A stretch of 64,000 bases of DNA from Lautropia sp. (GTDB taxonomy: Bacteria; Pseudomonadota; Gammaproteobacteria; Burkholderiales; Burkholderiaceae_E), in contig JAUNAC010000001.1 in NCBI GenBank assembly GCA_030527825.1, positions 1,323,891 to 1,387,890 of the forward strand, written 5' to 3'. The notes under the pieces were generated by a model. The model was not told the DNA's origin. It did no database searches and worked only from the letters and a program-made list of their open reading frames with translations. This document shows, piece by piece, positions 38,709 through 49,122 of the stretch (its first letter is position 1; every line of letters starts with the position of its first letter). Made by a program: the position numbers and the translations under genes.

Positions 38709-39104
38709 ATGAACATGAATCTGATCGCTCAGCTCGAACAGGAAGAAATTTCCCGCCTTGGCAAGCAGATCCCCGCCTTTGCCCCCGGTGATACCGTGGC
38801 GGTGGCCGTCAACGTTGTGGAAGGTAGCCGCAAGCGTGTGCAGGTCTATGAAGGGGTGGTCATTGCCAAGCGCAACCGTGGCCTGAACAGCGCCTTCACC
38901 GTGCGCAAGATTTCTTCGGGTGAAGGCGTCGAGCGGACTTTCCAGCTGTATTCGCCGCTGATCGCCAACATTGAAGTCAAGCGCCGTGGTGATGTCCGTC
39001 GCGCCAAGCTGTACTATCTGCGCAAACTCTCCGGCAAGAAAGCCCGCATCAAGGAAAAACTGCCCAGCCGCGTACAGGCGGCCAAGGCTGCTGCAGAAGC
39101 CTGA
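38709..39104 (+). CDS. rplS: 50S ribosomal protein L19
   Basis: This 131-residue protein of the 30S-50S interface begins [17 protein letters not shown] and has [20 protein letters not shown] and [25 protein letters not shown] lies just before the ATG. An upstream in-frame start at 38643 is not conserved. The 90 nt between trmD and rplS hold no other feature that I recognise. Confidence 0.96.
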   Translation: MNMNLIAQLEQEEISRLGKQIPAFAPGDTVAVAVNVVEGSRKRVQVYEGVVIAKRNRGLNSAFTVRKISSGEGVERTFQLYSPLIANIEVKRRGDVRRAKLYYLRKLSGKKARIKEKLPSRVQAAKAAAEA

Positions 39105-39125
39105 CCGGCGGACGGCCAGCCAGCC

Positions 39126-39983
39126 ATGTCTGGCCCCTCTCCCGTGCCGCAGTCATCCGGCGCTTCCGGGGGACGGACCAGCGCGCCTGCCTTTGACCCG
39201 GTCAGTGCTGCGCCCTGGCCGGCACCGCCGGGATCTTCCCTGAAACCGCTGCCCGATCATTGCCTGACTGGCGACTGGATCCGGCGGCGGTTTTTGTATC
39301 CGCCAGCCACCTGGCCGGTTGAGGCCGAGCCTCATGTCGAGTCGCCTTCGTCGCAGTCGGATGCGGTGTTGTCTTCGTCCGGGCCTGTGGCAGCTGCGCA
39401 CCATGAGCAGGCGCAGGCGCATCTGCAGGTTGCCCTGCCGGCTGTTCCGGCAGGGCTGACGGCTGCTGCGGTGCTGATTCCGCTGCTGCCTCAGCCACTT
39501 GGGCTGAGTGTACTGCTGACACTGCGCAGCGCCCGCCTGCGTCAGCATCGGGGGCAGATCGCCTTTCCCGGTGGCCGTCTGGACCCTGATGATTCCTCTG
39601 TTGAAGCGGCCGCCTTGCGCGAAACGCGCGAGGAAGTGGGGCTGGGCGGCGGGCAGGTGCAGGTTTTGGGGCGCCTGCCGGCGCTGGCCACCGTCACAGG
39701 GTTCTGGATCACCCCGGTGGTCGGGTTGCTGGATGAGGGGGTGTCGCTGCCGTCGCTTTCCCTCTCGCGCGCGGAAGTAGAGGAAGCCTTTCTGGTGCCC
39801 TTGTCCTTCTTGATGGATCCAGCGCATCATCAGTGGCGGCTTGCCGTCTGGCAGCAGCAGGGGCATCGCTGTCAGCGGGTTTTTCAGGCTATTCCCTGGC
39901 GGGCCCCTGATGGGCGAGACCGCTTCATCTGGGGAGCGACGGCCACCATGCTGCGCAATCTCTATCATTTTCTGGCCGCCTGA
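39126..39983 (+). CDS. Nudix-family CoA pyrophosphatase (NudL-like)
   Basis: This 285-residue enzyme has an intact Nudix box (GGRLDPDDSSVEAAALRETR, then EEVGL) and the CoA-group motif LRQHRGQIAFPGGR. It should cleave CoA-type pyrophosphates to phosphopantetheine and 3',5'-ADP. It is about 90 residues longer than E. coli NudL (192), owing to an N-terminal Ser/Pro/Ala-rich extension. It follows rplS by 21 nt and may be the last gene of that operon. The extension has no recognised role. Confidence 0.85.
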   Translation: MSGPSPVPQSSGASGGRTSAPAFDPVSAAPWPAPPGSSLKPLPDHCLTGDWIRRRFLYPPATWPVEAEPHVESPSSQSDAVLSSSGPVAAAHHEQAQAHLQVALPAVPAGLTAAAVLIPLLPQPLGLSVLLTLRSARLRQHRGQIAFPGGRLDPDDSSVEAAALRETREEVGLGGGQVQVLGRLPALATVTGFWITPVVGLLDEGVSLPSLSLSRAEVEEAFLVPLSFLMDPAHHQWRLAVWQQQGHRCQRVFQAIPWRAPDGRDRFIWGATATMLRNLYHFLAA

Positions 39984-40054
39984 GACGCCTGCGTGTGGTA
40001 GCTGACGGCTTATGCGGCGCCAGCCCGACAGATGGTCTGTCCGGTTACTGCGCT

Positions 40055-41146
40055 CTAGTGATAGTCCGCCAGTTCCAGGAAGAGGGCGTAGCGGTGGGGG
40101 TCAATGTCGCCCTGCTGGGCGGCGGCACGAATGGCACAGCCCGGTTCATCGCGATGTTGGCAGTCGTTGAAGCGGCACTGCCCCAGATAGGGGCGAAATT
40201 CAGGCATGGCATGCAGCAGCTGCCAGCGGCTCAGATGGGCCAGCTCGAACTGCTGAAACCCCGGGGTGTCGATCAGCCAGCTTCTCCCGTCGGGCAGGAT
40301 GAAGGCCCGGCTGAAAGTGGTCGTGTGGCGGCCACTGGCAAGCGCTTCGGAGATTTCCTGCGTCTGCTGGCCGGCTGTGGGGACAAGGGCGTTGAGCAGG
40401 GTCGATTTGCCCATGCCACTCTGGCCCAGCAGCACGGTGCGCTTGCCAGCCAGGCGTTGCCGGACGGCGGTCAGGGACGCTGGATCGTGCAGGGCCGAGA
40501 CGGCCAGCATCGGATAGCCCAGTCGTGCATAGCAATCGGTGCGTTGTGTGATCTGCTGGCTGGCATGAACTAGATCCTGTTTGGTCACCAGTACCAGAGC
40601 CGGGATGTCTTCGGCCGTCAGCGCCAGCAGCAGGCGCATCAGCAGCGCTTCGTCAAAGGCGGGGTAGCCACTGATCAGGATGGCGGCCTGATCGACGTTG
40701 GCCGCTATGGTTTTTTCGCGGAAAGCATCGCGGCGTCTGATCTGATTGCGGCGGGGGGCAACACTTTCGATGGCTGATGGGCCTTGACTGGCCTGGCGAT
40801 AGATCACCTGGTCTCCGACGACGCAGTCCAGGCGCCGCCCCAGCGCCATGGCGGCCTGCGGGCGGGCGTCGTGCCGTGGTACCAGCAGAAAGTGGCGGCC
40901 ATAGGTAGCGATGACATCGGCCTTCAGCCTTGGTGCCTGTGTCTGGCCGCGTGGCCCGGCCTGACTGCCGGCAGGTGCCTTGCGCTGGAAGGCGCGATGG
41001 CTGTCGGCCCGGAAGCCCGGACGTCCCCGGCCGCCGCGGTTGGCCAGCGCGGTGGCTTCGTCCTCGTAACGTTCCCCCACGTCATGGCTCTCCTGATGGG
41101 GGCTGTTCCTGAAACCCGGTTTCCTGCCTTTGCCGGTGGTGGTCAT
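40055..41146 (-). CDS. rsgA: Ribosome small-subunit-dependent GTPase RsgA
   Basis: This 363-residue GTPase assists the last steps of 30S maturation. It has an OB fold, then the circularly permuted GTPase order: TKQDL (G4), SALH (G5), GQSGMGKSTLL (G1), and DTPGFQQF (G3). A C-terminal zinc knuckle follows with Cys-Cys-His-Cys in GQCRFNDCQHRDEPGCAI. A basic N-terminal extension of about 70 residues precedes the OB fold. It overlaps the M48 protease gene by 4 nt. Confidence 0.94.
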   Translation of the reverse strand: MTTTGKGRKPGFRNSPHQESHDVGERYEDEATALANRGGRGRPGFRADSHRAFQRKAPAGSQAGPRGQTQAPRLKADVIATYGRHFLLVPRHDARPQAAMALGRRLDCVVGDQVIYRQASQGPSAIESVAPRRNQIRRRDAFREKTIAANVDQAAILISGYPAFDEALLMRLLLALTAEDIPALVLVTKQDLVHASQQITQRTDCYARLGYPMLAVSALHDPASLTAVRQRLAGKRTVLLGQSGMGKSTLLNALVPTAGQQTQEISEALASGRHTTTFSRAFILPDGRSWLIDTPGFQQFELAHLSRWQLLHAMPEFRPYLGQCRFNDCQHRDEPGCAIRAAAQQGDIDPHRYALFLELADYH

Positions 41147-42444
41147 GACGGCTGTCCGGCACAGCTGCCGGTTGCCTGTAAATGTTGCCGGATCCGTCCA
41201 ATGCGCAGGGGAGCGGGCGGATGGGAATCGTAGAACGCTGAGTGCAGCGGATCGGGCGTGAGCGTGCTGGCGTTGTCTTCGTAGAGTTTGGTCAGCGCCG
41301 AGATCAGGGCATGGCCGTCACTGTGTTCGGCAGCAAAGGCATCGGCTTCGAATTCATCGCGGCGGGACATCCAGGCCATGATCGGGCGCAGTGGCAGGGC
41401 AAAGACGGGCAGCGCCAGGAAAAAGAGCATCAGGGTCACGCCAGCCGGTACATGCTGCTGTAACGGACTGATGGCAACCCCCAGCCCCTGATAGAACCAG
41501 AACTGGGTGGAGAGCCACCCCAGGAGCGCAAAGCAGACCAGGCTGAGCAGACATTGCAGGATCAGGCGGCGCAGAATATGCCGTTTCTTGAAGTGTCCCA
41601 GCTCGTGGGCCAGAATGGCCTCGATTTCATCAATCTCCAATCGGGCCAGCAGCGTATCGAAAAAAACGATGCGCCGGCTTTTGCCAAAACCGGTGAAATA
41701 GGCATTACCGTGGGCCGAGCGCCGGCTGCCGTCCATGACGAACAGGCCGGCGGCGTTGAACTGGCAGCGTTTCAGCAGCGCCAGCATGCGGGTCTTGAGC
41801 TGTCCGTCGGTGAGCGGCTCGAAGCGGTTGAACAGCGGAGCGATCACGGCTGGAAAGAGCAGCAGCATCAGCAGGTTGAAGCCGGTCCAGAACGCCCAGG
41901 CCCACAGCCACCAGTGCTGGCCGCTCCATTGCATCAGGCCGATGAGGGCTGCCAGGAGCGGCAGTCCGAGCAGCACGCCAACCAGCAGGCTTTTGAGCAG
42001 GTCGGACAGAAAGAGGGCGGGTGTCATACGGTTGAAGCCAAAGCGGGCTTCCAGCCGGAAGTGACGCCAGAGATCAATGGGCAGCTCCAGCAGACTGATG
42101 AGCAGCAGCGTGCTGCCCATGAACAGGATCTGCTGGGCCCAGGGGTGTTCGGGGAGCAGGCGCAGCCAGAGGCTGTCTATTTGCTGCAATCCGCCCAGCA
42201 GTGTCAGGCAGACCAGCACCACAGTATTCAGGCACAGGTCGAGCACGCCCAGGTTGACGCGGGCAACGGTATAGGCTGCCGCACGCTGATGGGCGGGCAG
42301 GCTGACGCAGGCGGCAAAGGCGGCAGGAACGGCATGGCGGTGCTGCTGGACGTGCCGGACCTGGCGATTGGCCAGCCACAGACGCAGAATCAGCGAGCCC
42401 AGCAGACATCCGACGAACAGGAAGCTGAAGTACAGAGGTTGCAT
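41143..42444 (-). CDS. M48-family zinc metallopeptidase (Ste24/CAAX protease type)
   Basis: This 433-residue membrane protease has the zinc motif HELGHFKKRH. The N-terminal half has several membrane helices (MQPLYFSFLFVGCLLGSLIL onward), and further helices flank the active site. Motifs RFGFNRMTPALFLSD and GLFVMDGSRRSAHGNAYFTG are typical of the CAAX protease 1 group rather than HtpX. It probably degrades or trims membrane proteins. The ATG at 42444 is only 14 nt from the divergent orn start. It overlaps rsgA by 4 nt. Confidence 0.9.
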   Translation of the reverse strand: MQPLYFSFLFVGCLLGSLILRLWLANRQVRHVQQHRHAVPAAFAACVSLPAHQRAAAYTVARVNLGVLDLCLNTVVLVCLTLLGGLQQIDSLWLRLLPEHPWAQQILFMGSTLLLISLLELPIDLWRHFRLEARFGFNRMTPALFLSDLLKSLLVGVLLGLPLLAALIGLMQWSGQHWWLWAWAFWTGFNLLMLLLFPAVIAPLFNRFEPLTDGQLKTRMLALLKRCQFNAAGLFVMDGSRRSAHGNAYFTGFGKSRRIVFFDTLLARLEIDEIEAILAHELGHFKKRHILRRLILQCLLSLVCFALLGWLSTQFWFYQGLGVAISPLQQHVPAGVTLMLFFLALPVFALPLRPIMAWMSRRDEFEADAFAAEHSDGHALISALTKLYEDNASTLTPDPLHSAFYDSHPPAPLRIGRIRQHLQATGSCAGQPS

Positions 42445-42458
42445 GCGACAATTGAAGA

Positions 42459-43124
42459 ATGGAAACCCAAGAGAAAGCGGGGGCGGCCGGGCTCCCGGAA
42501 AATGGCAACCGGCTACAGGCAGCAGCGCCGATACAGGACGGTGGTACGGCACGGCCGACACGGCCCGATGATACCCGCCTGGTCTGGCTGGATATGGAAA
42601 TGACCGGTCTTCGGCCAGAAATCGACCGGATTATTGAAGTAGCGATGGTGGTGACTGACAGCGAGTTGAATGTGCTGGCCGAAGGGCCGGTGCTCGCGAT
42701 TCATCAGCCAGAGGCGGTGCTGGATACGATGGATAAATGGAATCGTTCGACGCATGGCAAATCGGGCCTGATTGACCGGGTACGGGCTTCGACCCTGACT
42801 GAAGCAGCGGCACAGACGCTGTTGCTGGAATTCATGCGGGCCTGGGTACCAGAAGCGAAATCGCCCATGTGTGGCAATTCGATCGGGCAGGACCGGCGGT
42901 TCATGGCCCGTTACATGCCGGAGCTGGAGGCGTGGTTCCACTATCGAAATCTGGATGTCAGCACGCTGAAGGAGCTGGCCAGGCGCTGGGCCCCGTCGGT
43001 ATACCGCAGCTTCAAGAAGCGCGGAGCCCACACGGCACTGGCCGATATTCATGAATCTATCGACGAGCTGCGGCACTACCGGGCCCAGTTCATTGGCCCG
43101 ATCGGGCAGCCGGCGCAGGGCTGA
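42459..43124 (+). CDS. orn: Oligoribonuclease Orn
   Basis: This is a DEDDh 3'-5' exonuclease that clears 2-5 nt RNA and pGpG. Motifs are [11 protein letters not shown], then [19 protein letters not shown], and [14 protein letters not shown]. From the ATG at 42459 it is 221 residues, about 40 more than usual. I find no ATG, GTG or TTG in frame between 42459 and the catalytic motif, so the long N-terminus (Ala/Pro/Gly-rich) is probably real. It converges on the ArnT-like gene with a 35-nt overlap. Confidence 0.92.
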   Translation: METQEKAGAAGLPENGNRLQAAAPIQDGGTARPTRPDDTRLVWLDMEMTGLRPEIDRIIEVAMVVTDSELNVLAEGPVLAIHQPEAVLDTMDKWNRSTHGKSGLIDRVRASTLTEAAAQTLLLEFMRAWVPEAKSPMCGNSIGQDRRFMARYMPELEAWFHYRNLDVSTLKELARRWAPSVYRSFKKRGAHTALADIHESIDELRHYRAQFIGPIGQPAQG

Positions 43125-45123
43125 GCTGTCTGCCTGCCGGTGGCCTGGCCGGTGACGGATCCGGCTGTGCCCATCGGTACAGCGCCAGCAGATGCGGGGT
43201 CTTGCTGAATGGACGCTGACGTTGCCACAGTGACTGCCAGTGCAGGCCGAGAACCTGCTCGGGGGTTGCGCCGTTCAGGCCGCTGGCATTAGCGCGTTGC
43301 AGCACGCTGCGCAGCTTGATGGGCGGGGCAGCGGTGTCATCGGAGACAAGCAGCCAGGGGCAGGCGGGTTGTCTGGGCGGGTCGTCTGGCTGGCGCAGTT
43401 CGGGTAGCCGGACGAAACGGGCCCCGGCATAGTAGGCAAACAGCGCCAGTTCGCCAGCATCCACGCCGGCATGCAGTACACAGCCGGGCTGGCTGGCAAA
43501 TAGCGCGCGGGTGGGCATGACCAGCTCCTGATAGCTTTTGCGCCAGTTAGCAGCCTGCAGCCACAGGGTCATTAGCAGCAGCCAGGTCAGCACCATACCG
43601 CCAGAAGAAAGTGCCATTGGGCGCCAGAAGGGGCGCGGGCGGCGCGATACCCGCCAGACCACGAGCATGACCCAGGCACCGGTGGCAATCAGCCCGATCA
43701 CCAGTTCTGTCACCGAGACATGTGCGACGAAGCCAGGCAGGGCGGCCTCCGCCTTGGCGGCCATCCGGGGTGGCCAGCCCGAAAGAAAGGCGATCCAGTA
43801 GGCCCACACGACCAGGCTGGCGATCGAGAAAATCATGACGGCAAACCAGTCGACAATACTGACCAGGTTGCGACGGATCATCGGCAGTGTGATGCCGGTT
43901 AAAACCGCCATGGGCAGTACCATGGGCGTCAGGGTGTTCTGATGATCGGTGGCCACCGGATTGCAGAGAGAGGCCAGCAGCAGCACCAGCAGCGGGATCA
44001 GAGCGGCAGCAATGGGCGCTTCGCGGCATCCGGCCCGCCATCGCCACATCCCCCACAGCACGAAGGGCCATAGCGGCCACAGATACCAGGGCAGTACGTT
44101 GGCCAGCCGGCTGAGTGCACCCATGGAAGGCGCACCAGCCATGGCCGTGTTCCAGCTCAGCCAGGCGTGAAAGAAGGTCGCGACCTGCTGGCTGGCCGCA
44201 GGGTCGAGCGGAAGGTTGGCTTCACCATCCATCAGGGGCAGGGCCTGCACCACCGCATCCGGATGACTGAAGTAGGCCAGCAGTGCAGGCCAGATGACAC
44301 CTCCAAGCGCTGCTGTTGGCAGGGCCGTCAGCAATACCCAGCCTGCGACCAGCCGATAGGGCGTGGCCAGCAGCAGCAGCAGCAGCAGGGCCAGCAGCAA
44401 GGCGGTGGCCAGCGCGGCGCTGTAGGTGAGCAGGCTGGCAGCAATGGCCAGACCGATCGTCAGACCGCCCCGACGGGGCCGGTCGATGGCGATGGAAAGG
44501 CCAAAGAGATACAGGGCCATGCACAGCATCTGGGCCGCGTTGGCGGTGGTTTCGTGGATAGGGGCGATCACTCCAAAGCAGGACAGCACAGCCAGCAGGG
44601 CAGCATCTGCGACGGCGTGGCCAAAGTCCTGGGGACTTGCGCCAGCCCCGAAGGGGTCCTGGGGCTGTATTTCCGGACGGCTGGCCAGGTTGCGGGCCGC
44701 ATACCAGAGCAAGGTCATGGTGAGTGACATACCCAGTGCCGCCATGATCCGCATGGCCAGATCCGGAGCAATTCGCCAGTTATCGGCGGCATGGCCCAGA
44801 AAACTGGCCAGCAGGGTGTTGAAGATCCGTGCGGCCTGCATGCCCAGGGCCCCCATCCAGAAGGGCAGCGGCCCGCCCTCGTCAGGGACGAGCTGCCCCT
44901 GCACATTGGGCAGCAGCCAGTCGATACTGCTGCCGGTGGCCATGGTGTGCGCGATACCGAAGCCAATGGCGTCATCGGTACGCCATGGGTCCCGCCCGAA
45001 CAGCCCGGCCAGAACGTAGACGGCACAAAAAAGCAGGGGTATCCAGCGTGGCAGACGGGCTGCATCTGCCGACGTTACCAGATAGGGTCTGACGCGCGAC
45101 CCGGGGCTAGAGCTTGTCATCAT
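43090..45123 (-). CDS. ArnT-like GT-C membrane glycosyltransferase
   Basis: This 677-residue protein has about 12 membrane helices and a C-terminal soluble domain of about 150 residues. The first loop has [19 protein letters not shown], with the acidic pair typical of the PMT/ArnT group that uses lipid-linked sugars. It could glycosylate lipid A or another envelope target, but no partner genes (arn) are present. A (CAG)n run at 44368 codes for a poly-Leu helix. Two ATGs lie side by side at 45123/45120. Its 3' end overlaps orn by 35 nt. Confidence 0.7.
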   Translation of the reverse strand: MMTSSSPGSRVRPYLVTSADAARLPRWIPLLFCAVYVLAGLFGRDPWRTDDAIGFGIAHTMATGSSIDWLLPNVQGQLVPDEGGPLPFWMGALGMQAARIFNTLLASFLGHAADNWRIAPDLAMRIMAALGMSLTMTLLWYAARNLASRPEIQPQDPFGAGASPQDFGHAVADAALLAVLSCFGVIAPIHETTANAAQMLCMALYLFGLSIAIDRPRRGGLTIGLAIAASLLTYSAALATALLLALLLLLLLATPYRLVAGWVLLTALPTAALGGVIWPALLAYFSHPDAVVQALPLMDGEANLPLDPAASQQVATFFHAWLSWNTAMAGAPSMGALSRLANVLPWYLWPLWPFVLWGMWRWRAGCREAPIAAALIPLLVLLLASLCNPVATDHQNTLTPMVLPMAVLTGITLPMIRRNLVSIVDWFAVMIFSIASLVVWAYWIAFLSGWPPRMAAKAEAALPGFVAHVSVTELVIGLIATGAWVMLVVWRVSRRPRPFWRPMALSSGGMVLTWLLLMTLWLQAANWRKSYQELVMPTRALFASQPGCVLHAGVDAGELALFAYYAGARFVRLPELRQPDDPPRQPACPWLLVSDDTAAPPIKLRSVLQRANASGLNGATPEQVLGLHWQSLWQRQRPFSKTPHLLALYRWAQPDPSPARPPAGRQLSPAPAARSGQ

Positions 45124-45202
45124 CGAATCCTGGGCGAAGCCGGTCGGTCAGGACATGACACCATTGTCTCCTGGCACTGCGCGGGCAGGCCGGATGACCA
45201 TG

Positions 45203-45234
45203 GAAAAAGAAAGCCCCGGCAGTTGCCAGGGCTT
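45203..45234 (-). terminator. Intrinsic terminator of rpmE
   Basis: On the minus strand AAGCCCTGGC, loop AACT and GCCGGGGCTT form a 10-bp stem (one G-T pair), followed directly by TCTTTTTC. It lies about 40 nt after the rpmE stop. Confidence 0.85.
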
Positions 45235-45276
45235 CTGTGAGGCCACGGTGAACCGGGGCCGATGTCATGAAACAGG

Positions 45277-45543
45277 TCAGGACTTGGAGGCCGTGGTGCC
45301 GGTACGGGCGAATTTCTGACGGAATTTTTCGACGCGGCCCGTCTCGATGATGCGCTGCTGGGCGCCGGTGTAAAAAGGATGGGATTCGGACGTGACATCC
45401 AGCTTCATCAGCGGATATTCCTTGCCGTCATCCATCTTGATGGTTTCGCGCGTGTGCACCGTGGAGCGCGTAATGAACTTGAAACCATTGGCCATGTCCT
45501 GGAACACGACTTCACGGTACTCGGGGTGAATGCCTTCTTTCAT
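45277..45543 (-). CDS. rpmE: 50S ribosomal protein L31, type B (zinc-free)
   Basis: This 88-residue protein begins [20 protein letters not shown] and has [13 protein letters not shown]. It lacks the CxxC zinc motif of type A L31, so it is the zinc-independent form usually raised under zinc shortage, often by Zur. The start at 45543 matches the family; longer frames to 45642 do not. An intrinsic terminator follows. No clear Zur box was seen upstream. Confidence 0.95.
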   Translation of the reverse strand: MKEGIHPEYREVVFQDMANGFKFITRSTVHTRETIKMDDGKEYPLMKLDVTSESHPFYTGAQQRIIETGRVEKFRQKFARTGTTASKS

Positions 45544-45774
45544 AGGAATCTTCTGGGTCCAGCGCCGAAAATCGGGGGTGTTGTGAAATGCACGCAGCGG
45601 TACGGCAGGTAAACGCTCATTATAACGGTTTGGTGCCCCCATGCAATGCGCGGCTTCCGTTGACCCATCCGCATCGACCGCCTGTCGGCTGCTGGCAGGC
45701 GGACTGCCATGGTTTGGTGCACGGTGCGGCCAGCAGGCCAGGGCGTTTCCTGACCTGCCCGACAGGCGCGCGAA

Positions 45775-48639
45775 TCAGACATGAAGGGCCGGGGTGCCGG
45801 TGTTCCCGTTTGCTGCAGGCGTCTTGCCCTTGCCGGTGCGTGGTTTTTTTTCCAGGCGCCGACCCTTGGAGGCGGACAGCAGGGCGCAGATGACCGCGGC
45901 CAGATAGGGGACAGCCTGCAGTACCAGCACGACCATCCACATGGCCGATTCCAGGTGGTTGGGCAGGCGGGTCATCGAAATCCCCATGGTAGCGACCAGT
46001 AGGCCAGCCAGCAGCAACGCTTCCTCACGCACGCCGCCCCACGCCATGCCAACCGGTTTTTTGGCTCGGGCAGGCTTGGTTTCCGGAGCAGGCGTGGTGA
46101 CAGCCGCCGTGCTGGCAGACGGAGCGGGGGATACCGAAGCGTTGGTCGAGGCGGTCTCGGCATCGGTTGCCTGGGTACCGGCCCCCCCACCTTTTTCGGT
46201 GACCTCGAAGACGGCGGTCTTGTTCCAGAGCCCTTCGAAGACCCCTTGCGCGATGCCGTGCGACAGGGCCATGCCGGCCAGTGCGGCGCCCCAGACATCT
46301 TTCTGCTCGCAGCGCACGCGGCGCATGTACATCAGTGGCCCCATCAGCGCCTTGAAGAAGAAAAAGGCGATCAGCGGGATCATGAACAGCAGGATGGGCA
46401 GGCTGAAGAGGTGGGGTGCTGCAATGATGCCCACGCTCCAGGCAATGGCGCCCAGCGCAAAGAGCAGATGCAGGGCATCGCCCACCCAGGAGAACCAGCC
46501 GGTGATGAAGTGATAGCGTTGCGCAGGCGTCAGGTTGCTGCGCCCGAACAGCGTTTTCGTGTGAGCCTTCATGATCTGGATGGCGCCCTGGGCCCAGCGT
46601 TTGCGCTGTTTCTTGAACGCGAAGAAGGTGTCGGGCGTCAGACCCCGTCCCATGACTACGTCAACATAGCGCAGTGTGTAGCCCTGGTTCAGCAGGCGCA
46701 GCGCCAGCTCGGCGTCTTCGCAGATGGTCCATTCCGACCAGCCATCGCGCAGCAGTGGCTCGGCCCGGACCAGGGTCATCGTGCCGTGCTGGATGATGGC
46801 GTTGCGCTCGTTGCGATGGTGCATGCCAATGCGGAAGAAACCGTCGTACTCGAAGTTCATCATCCGCCGGAAAACATGCCGGCTCCAGCCCCGGTGGGCC
46901 TGGGGTGACTGAACCACGGCGGTTTTGGGATCGTCGAAGTAGCTCACCACGTCTTTCAGCCAGCGCCGGACCACCACATAATCGGCATCCACCACGCCGA
47001 TGATCTCGGCATCCGGGGCGGTCCGAGTCAGCCCAAAATTCAGCGCACCGGCCTTGAAACCGGGCCATTTGGGCAGATGGAAAAATTTGAAGTTTTCCGG
47101 CAGTGTGGCCATGAATTCTTCGACCGGTTTCCAGAGGCGCTCGTCCTTCGTGTTGTTGTCGATGACGAGTACCTCGAAATTGCGATAGTCAAGCGCGGCC
47201 AGGCTCTTGATGGTGGCGATCACCATGTCGGGCTGTTCGTTGCAGCAGGCCAGGTGCAGCGACACCTTGGGTTCGCGTGCACCGGGGGCCAGTGGCCGGG
47301 GGCGATAGACGTGCCGCAGGTTGCCTGGCCAGAACATCTCGACGAATTCAAAGAAGTTGGTCAGCAAAATGGTAGACATGGCCAGCAGCGACGGCACCAG
47401 AATGACCAGGAAGGTCCAGTCAATCGGGCGCATGTAATAGTCAAAAGGCAGGGCCACCAGCCAGGCGAACAGCGATATCACCGCTTGCAGCACCATACCG
47501 AAGGCGATCCGGCTGGGGAGCAGCAGGTTGGAGAAGCTGAACATGAACCAGAACAGAGCCACGACTCCGATGGCCGAGGCCAGCGCAGCCTTGGTCTCCC
47601 AGTTCGGGTCGCGCTCGATCGGGCCGGTCAGGCTGTACTTGGGATGGCGGTAGGCGTCGAGGTAGCCCCAGTATGGTCCGGCCCGTCCCTCCAGCTCGAT
47701 CTTCCAGGGCTGGTCGATCCCTTCCATCAGAAAGTAATCCAGATTTTCGGCGGCCGCCCGCACCAGGAAGCCGCGGATGAATTCGGCCTGGCTGGCAGGG
47801 GTTGCCCGGGAGGAGTCTCGACGGTCACCCTGACTCGGCCAGCCGACCTCGCCGATGACGATTTTCTTGTCCGGATAACGCCGATGGACCTCATGCAGCC
47901 GGCCGAACGTGTAGTCAAGGGCCTGCTGTACCGGCAGCCCTTCCCAGTAGGGAAGCAGGTGGACGGTAATGAAATCTGCATTTTCGACCAGTTCAGGATA
48001 GCGGATCCAGATGTGCCAGGGCTCGGCCGTGGAGACAGGTTTTCGGGTACGACGCTTGACTTCACGCATGTTGTGGATCAGTTCTGCCGGGGTCTGGCCA
48101 GCGTGCAGCACCTGCTCGTTGCCGACGATGATCCGTTCGATCGAGCTGGTGTCATGCACCGCCTTTTCGATGGCATCGAATTCTTTCTGGTTACGGTCCT
48201 CGTTATGACTCACCCAGACCCCGGCCGTCAGATGCAGGCCGGCTTTCTCGGCCAGGGCCGGGATTTGCGGTTGATCGCTGCTACTGTAGGTGCGCACCCG
48301 CGTGGTGTAGTCCGAGAGTATTTCGAAATCCTTGGCAATGGAGGCATTGGTCGCATTGCGTCCATCCAGCGGATTATCCCAGCGCTGGGCTGAGTTATAG
48401 GCCAGCCCGCTGATCTTGCCGTAGAAAGCGGGTGCGTCAACGAGGGGATTGATTTTGTCCCATATGACGAAATTCAGGACGGCCAGTGCGAGTGCCAGAC
48501 AGGCCGCGCCGATGAGGCGACCGACCGTGACGGGGTGTTTGCGGCGAAAGTGTTCGCCTAGCGGGTTCTCGGGTAGTGCCTGGTCGGTGGCCTCAGCCTG
48601 GGGGGTGTGATGTGAGTCCGGTCCGGACATAGTGGACAT
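45775..48639 (-). CDS. ndvB: GH17-GT2 membrane glucosyltransferase (NdvB-like beta-glucan synthase)
   Basis: This 954-residue protein joins a GH17 domain (about 70-330) to a GT2 domain (about 450-700) with membrane helices before, between and after. GH17 shows the acid/base Glu in VGNEQVL and the nucleophile Glu in IGEVGWPSQG. GT2 shows the DAD metal site (VVDADYVVV), ICEDAELAL and the QRKRWAQG motif. The layout is like NdvB of Pseudomonas, which makes cyclic beta-1,3-glucans in the periplasm. An Ala/Thr/Pro-rich low-complexity segment (about 820-870) is near the C-terminus. It is divergent from a second GH17 gene. Confidence 0.85.
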   Translation of the reverse strand: MSTMSGPDSHHTPQAEATDQALPENPLGEHFRRKHPVTVGRLIGAACLALALAVLNFVIWDKINPLVDAPAFYGKISGLAYNSAQRWDNPLDGRNATNASIAKDFEILSDYTTRVRTYSSSDQPQIPALAEKAGLHLTAGVWVSHNEDRNQKEFDAIEKAVHDTSSIERIIVGNEQVLHAGQTPAELIHNMREVKRRTRKPVSTAEPWHIWIRYPELVENADFITVHLLPYWEGLPVQQALDYTFGRLHEVHRRYPDKKIVIGEVGWPSQGDRRDSSRATPASQAEFIRGFLVRAAAENLDYFLMEGIDQPWKIELEGRAGPYWGYLDAYRHPKYSLTGPIERDPNWETKAALASAIGVVALFWFMFSFSNLLLPSRIAFGMVLQAVISLFAWLVALPFDYYMRPIDWTFLVILVPSLLAMSTILLTNFFEFVEMFWPGNLRHVYRPRPLAPGAREPKVSLHLACCNEQPDMVIATIKSLAALDYRNFEVLVIDNNTKDERLWKPVEEFMATLPENFKFFHLPKWPGFKAGALNFGLTRTAPDAEIIGVVDADYVVVRRWLKDVVSYFDDPKTAVVQSPQAHRGWSRHVFRRMMNFEYDGFFRIGMHHRNERNAIIQHGTMTLVRAEPLLRDGWSEWTICEDAELALRLLNQGYTLRYVDVVMGRGLTPDTFFAFKKQRKRWAQGAIQIMKAHTKTLFGRSNLTPAQRYHFITGWFSWVGDALHLLFALGAIAWSVGIIAAPHLFSLPILLFMIPLIAFFFFKALMGPLMYMRRVRCEQKDVWGAALAGMALSHGIAQGVFEGLWNKTAVFEVTEKGGGAGTQATDAETASTNASVSPAPSASTAAVTTPAPETKPARAKKPVGMAWGGVREEALLLAGLLVATMGISMTRLPNHLESAMWMVVLVLQAVPYLAAVICALLSASKGRRLEKKPRTGKGKTPAANGNTGTPALHV

Positions 48640-49122
48640 TTCCAGTCAGGATTGACAATGCGTGATGATTGGGGACGTTGCGACGGCGGACTGCCCGGCT
48701 GCGGAATCCTGATCCTTCCGGACAGCAGCGGCCGGTCGACATCTGGCTGACGGCGCAGGATCCGTTCGCCCTGCACGCAGAACGTTCGACAGGCTGGGCA
48801 GGCAGACAGCAGTCACCTGATCAACCAGAGATTCTATGCGCTACAGGCTCTGGCAAAATGACGGAGATGTCACGTCCATGCGTAACCTGAAACATGGCTG
48901 ACCATGACGAGGCTGTCTGGCGGCCTGCCACGCAGCGGCCCGCCGGCGTCATGAGGCAGGCCAGGTGTCGCCAGGGCCGACAGTGCGTCCCTGCCGGATC
49001 AGGGCAAGTGACCGGTCGCGGCAGCAATCGGCTATCCTTGCCCGGACAAACCATGAATCGGTGTGTTGGCCCGGTTCCTCTTTTTGCTGCTTCCATTCCT
49101 CACATTCGGTTCATATATCTTC
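48640..49122. other. Spacer between divergent glucan genes
   Basis: This 483-nt spacer contains no gene that I can support. It must hold the promoters of both divergent genes, but no clear -35/-10 pair, operator or RNA was recognised. A GTG at 49063 extends the right-hand gene into it by 20 hydrophobic residues. Confidence 0.5.

Noticed and set aside
44368..44388. Seven CAG triplets in a row
   Set aside because: They encode part of a Leu-rich membrane helix in frame; a length change would only alter Leu number, so phase variation is unlikely.
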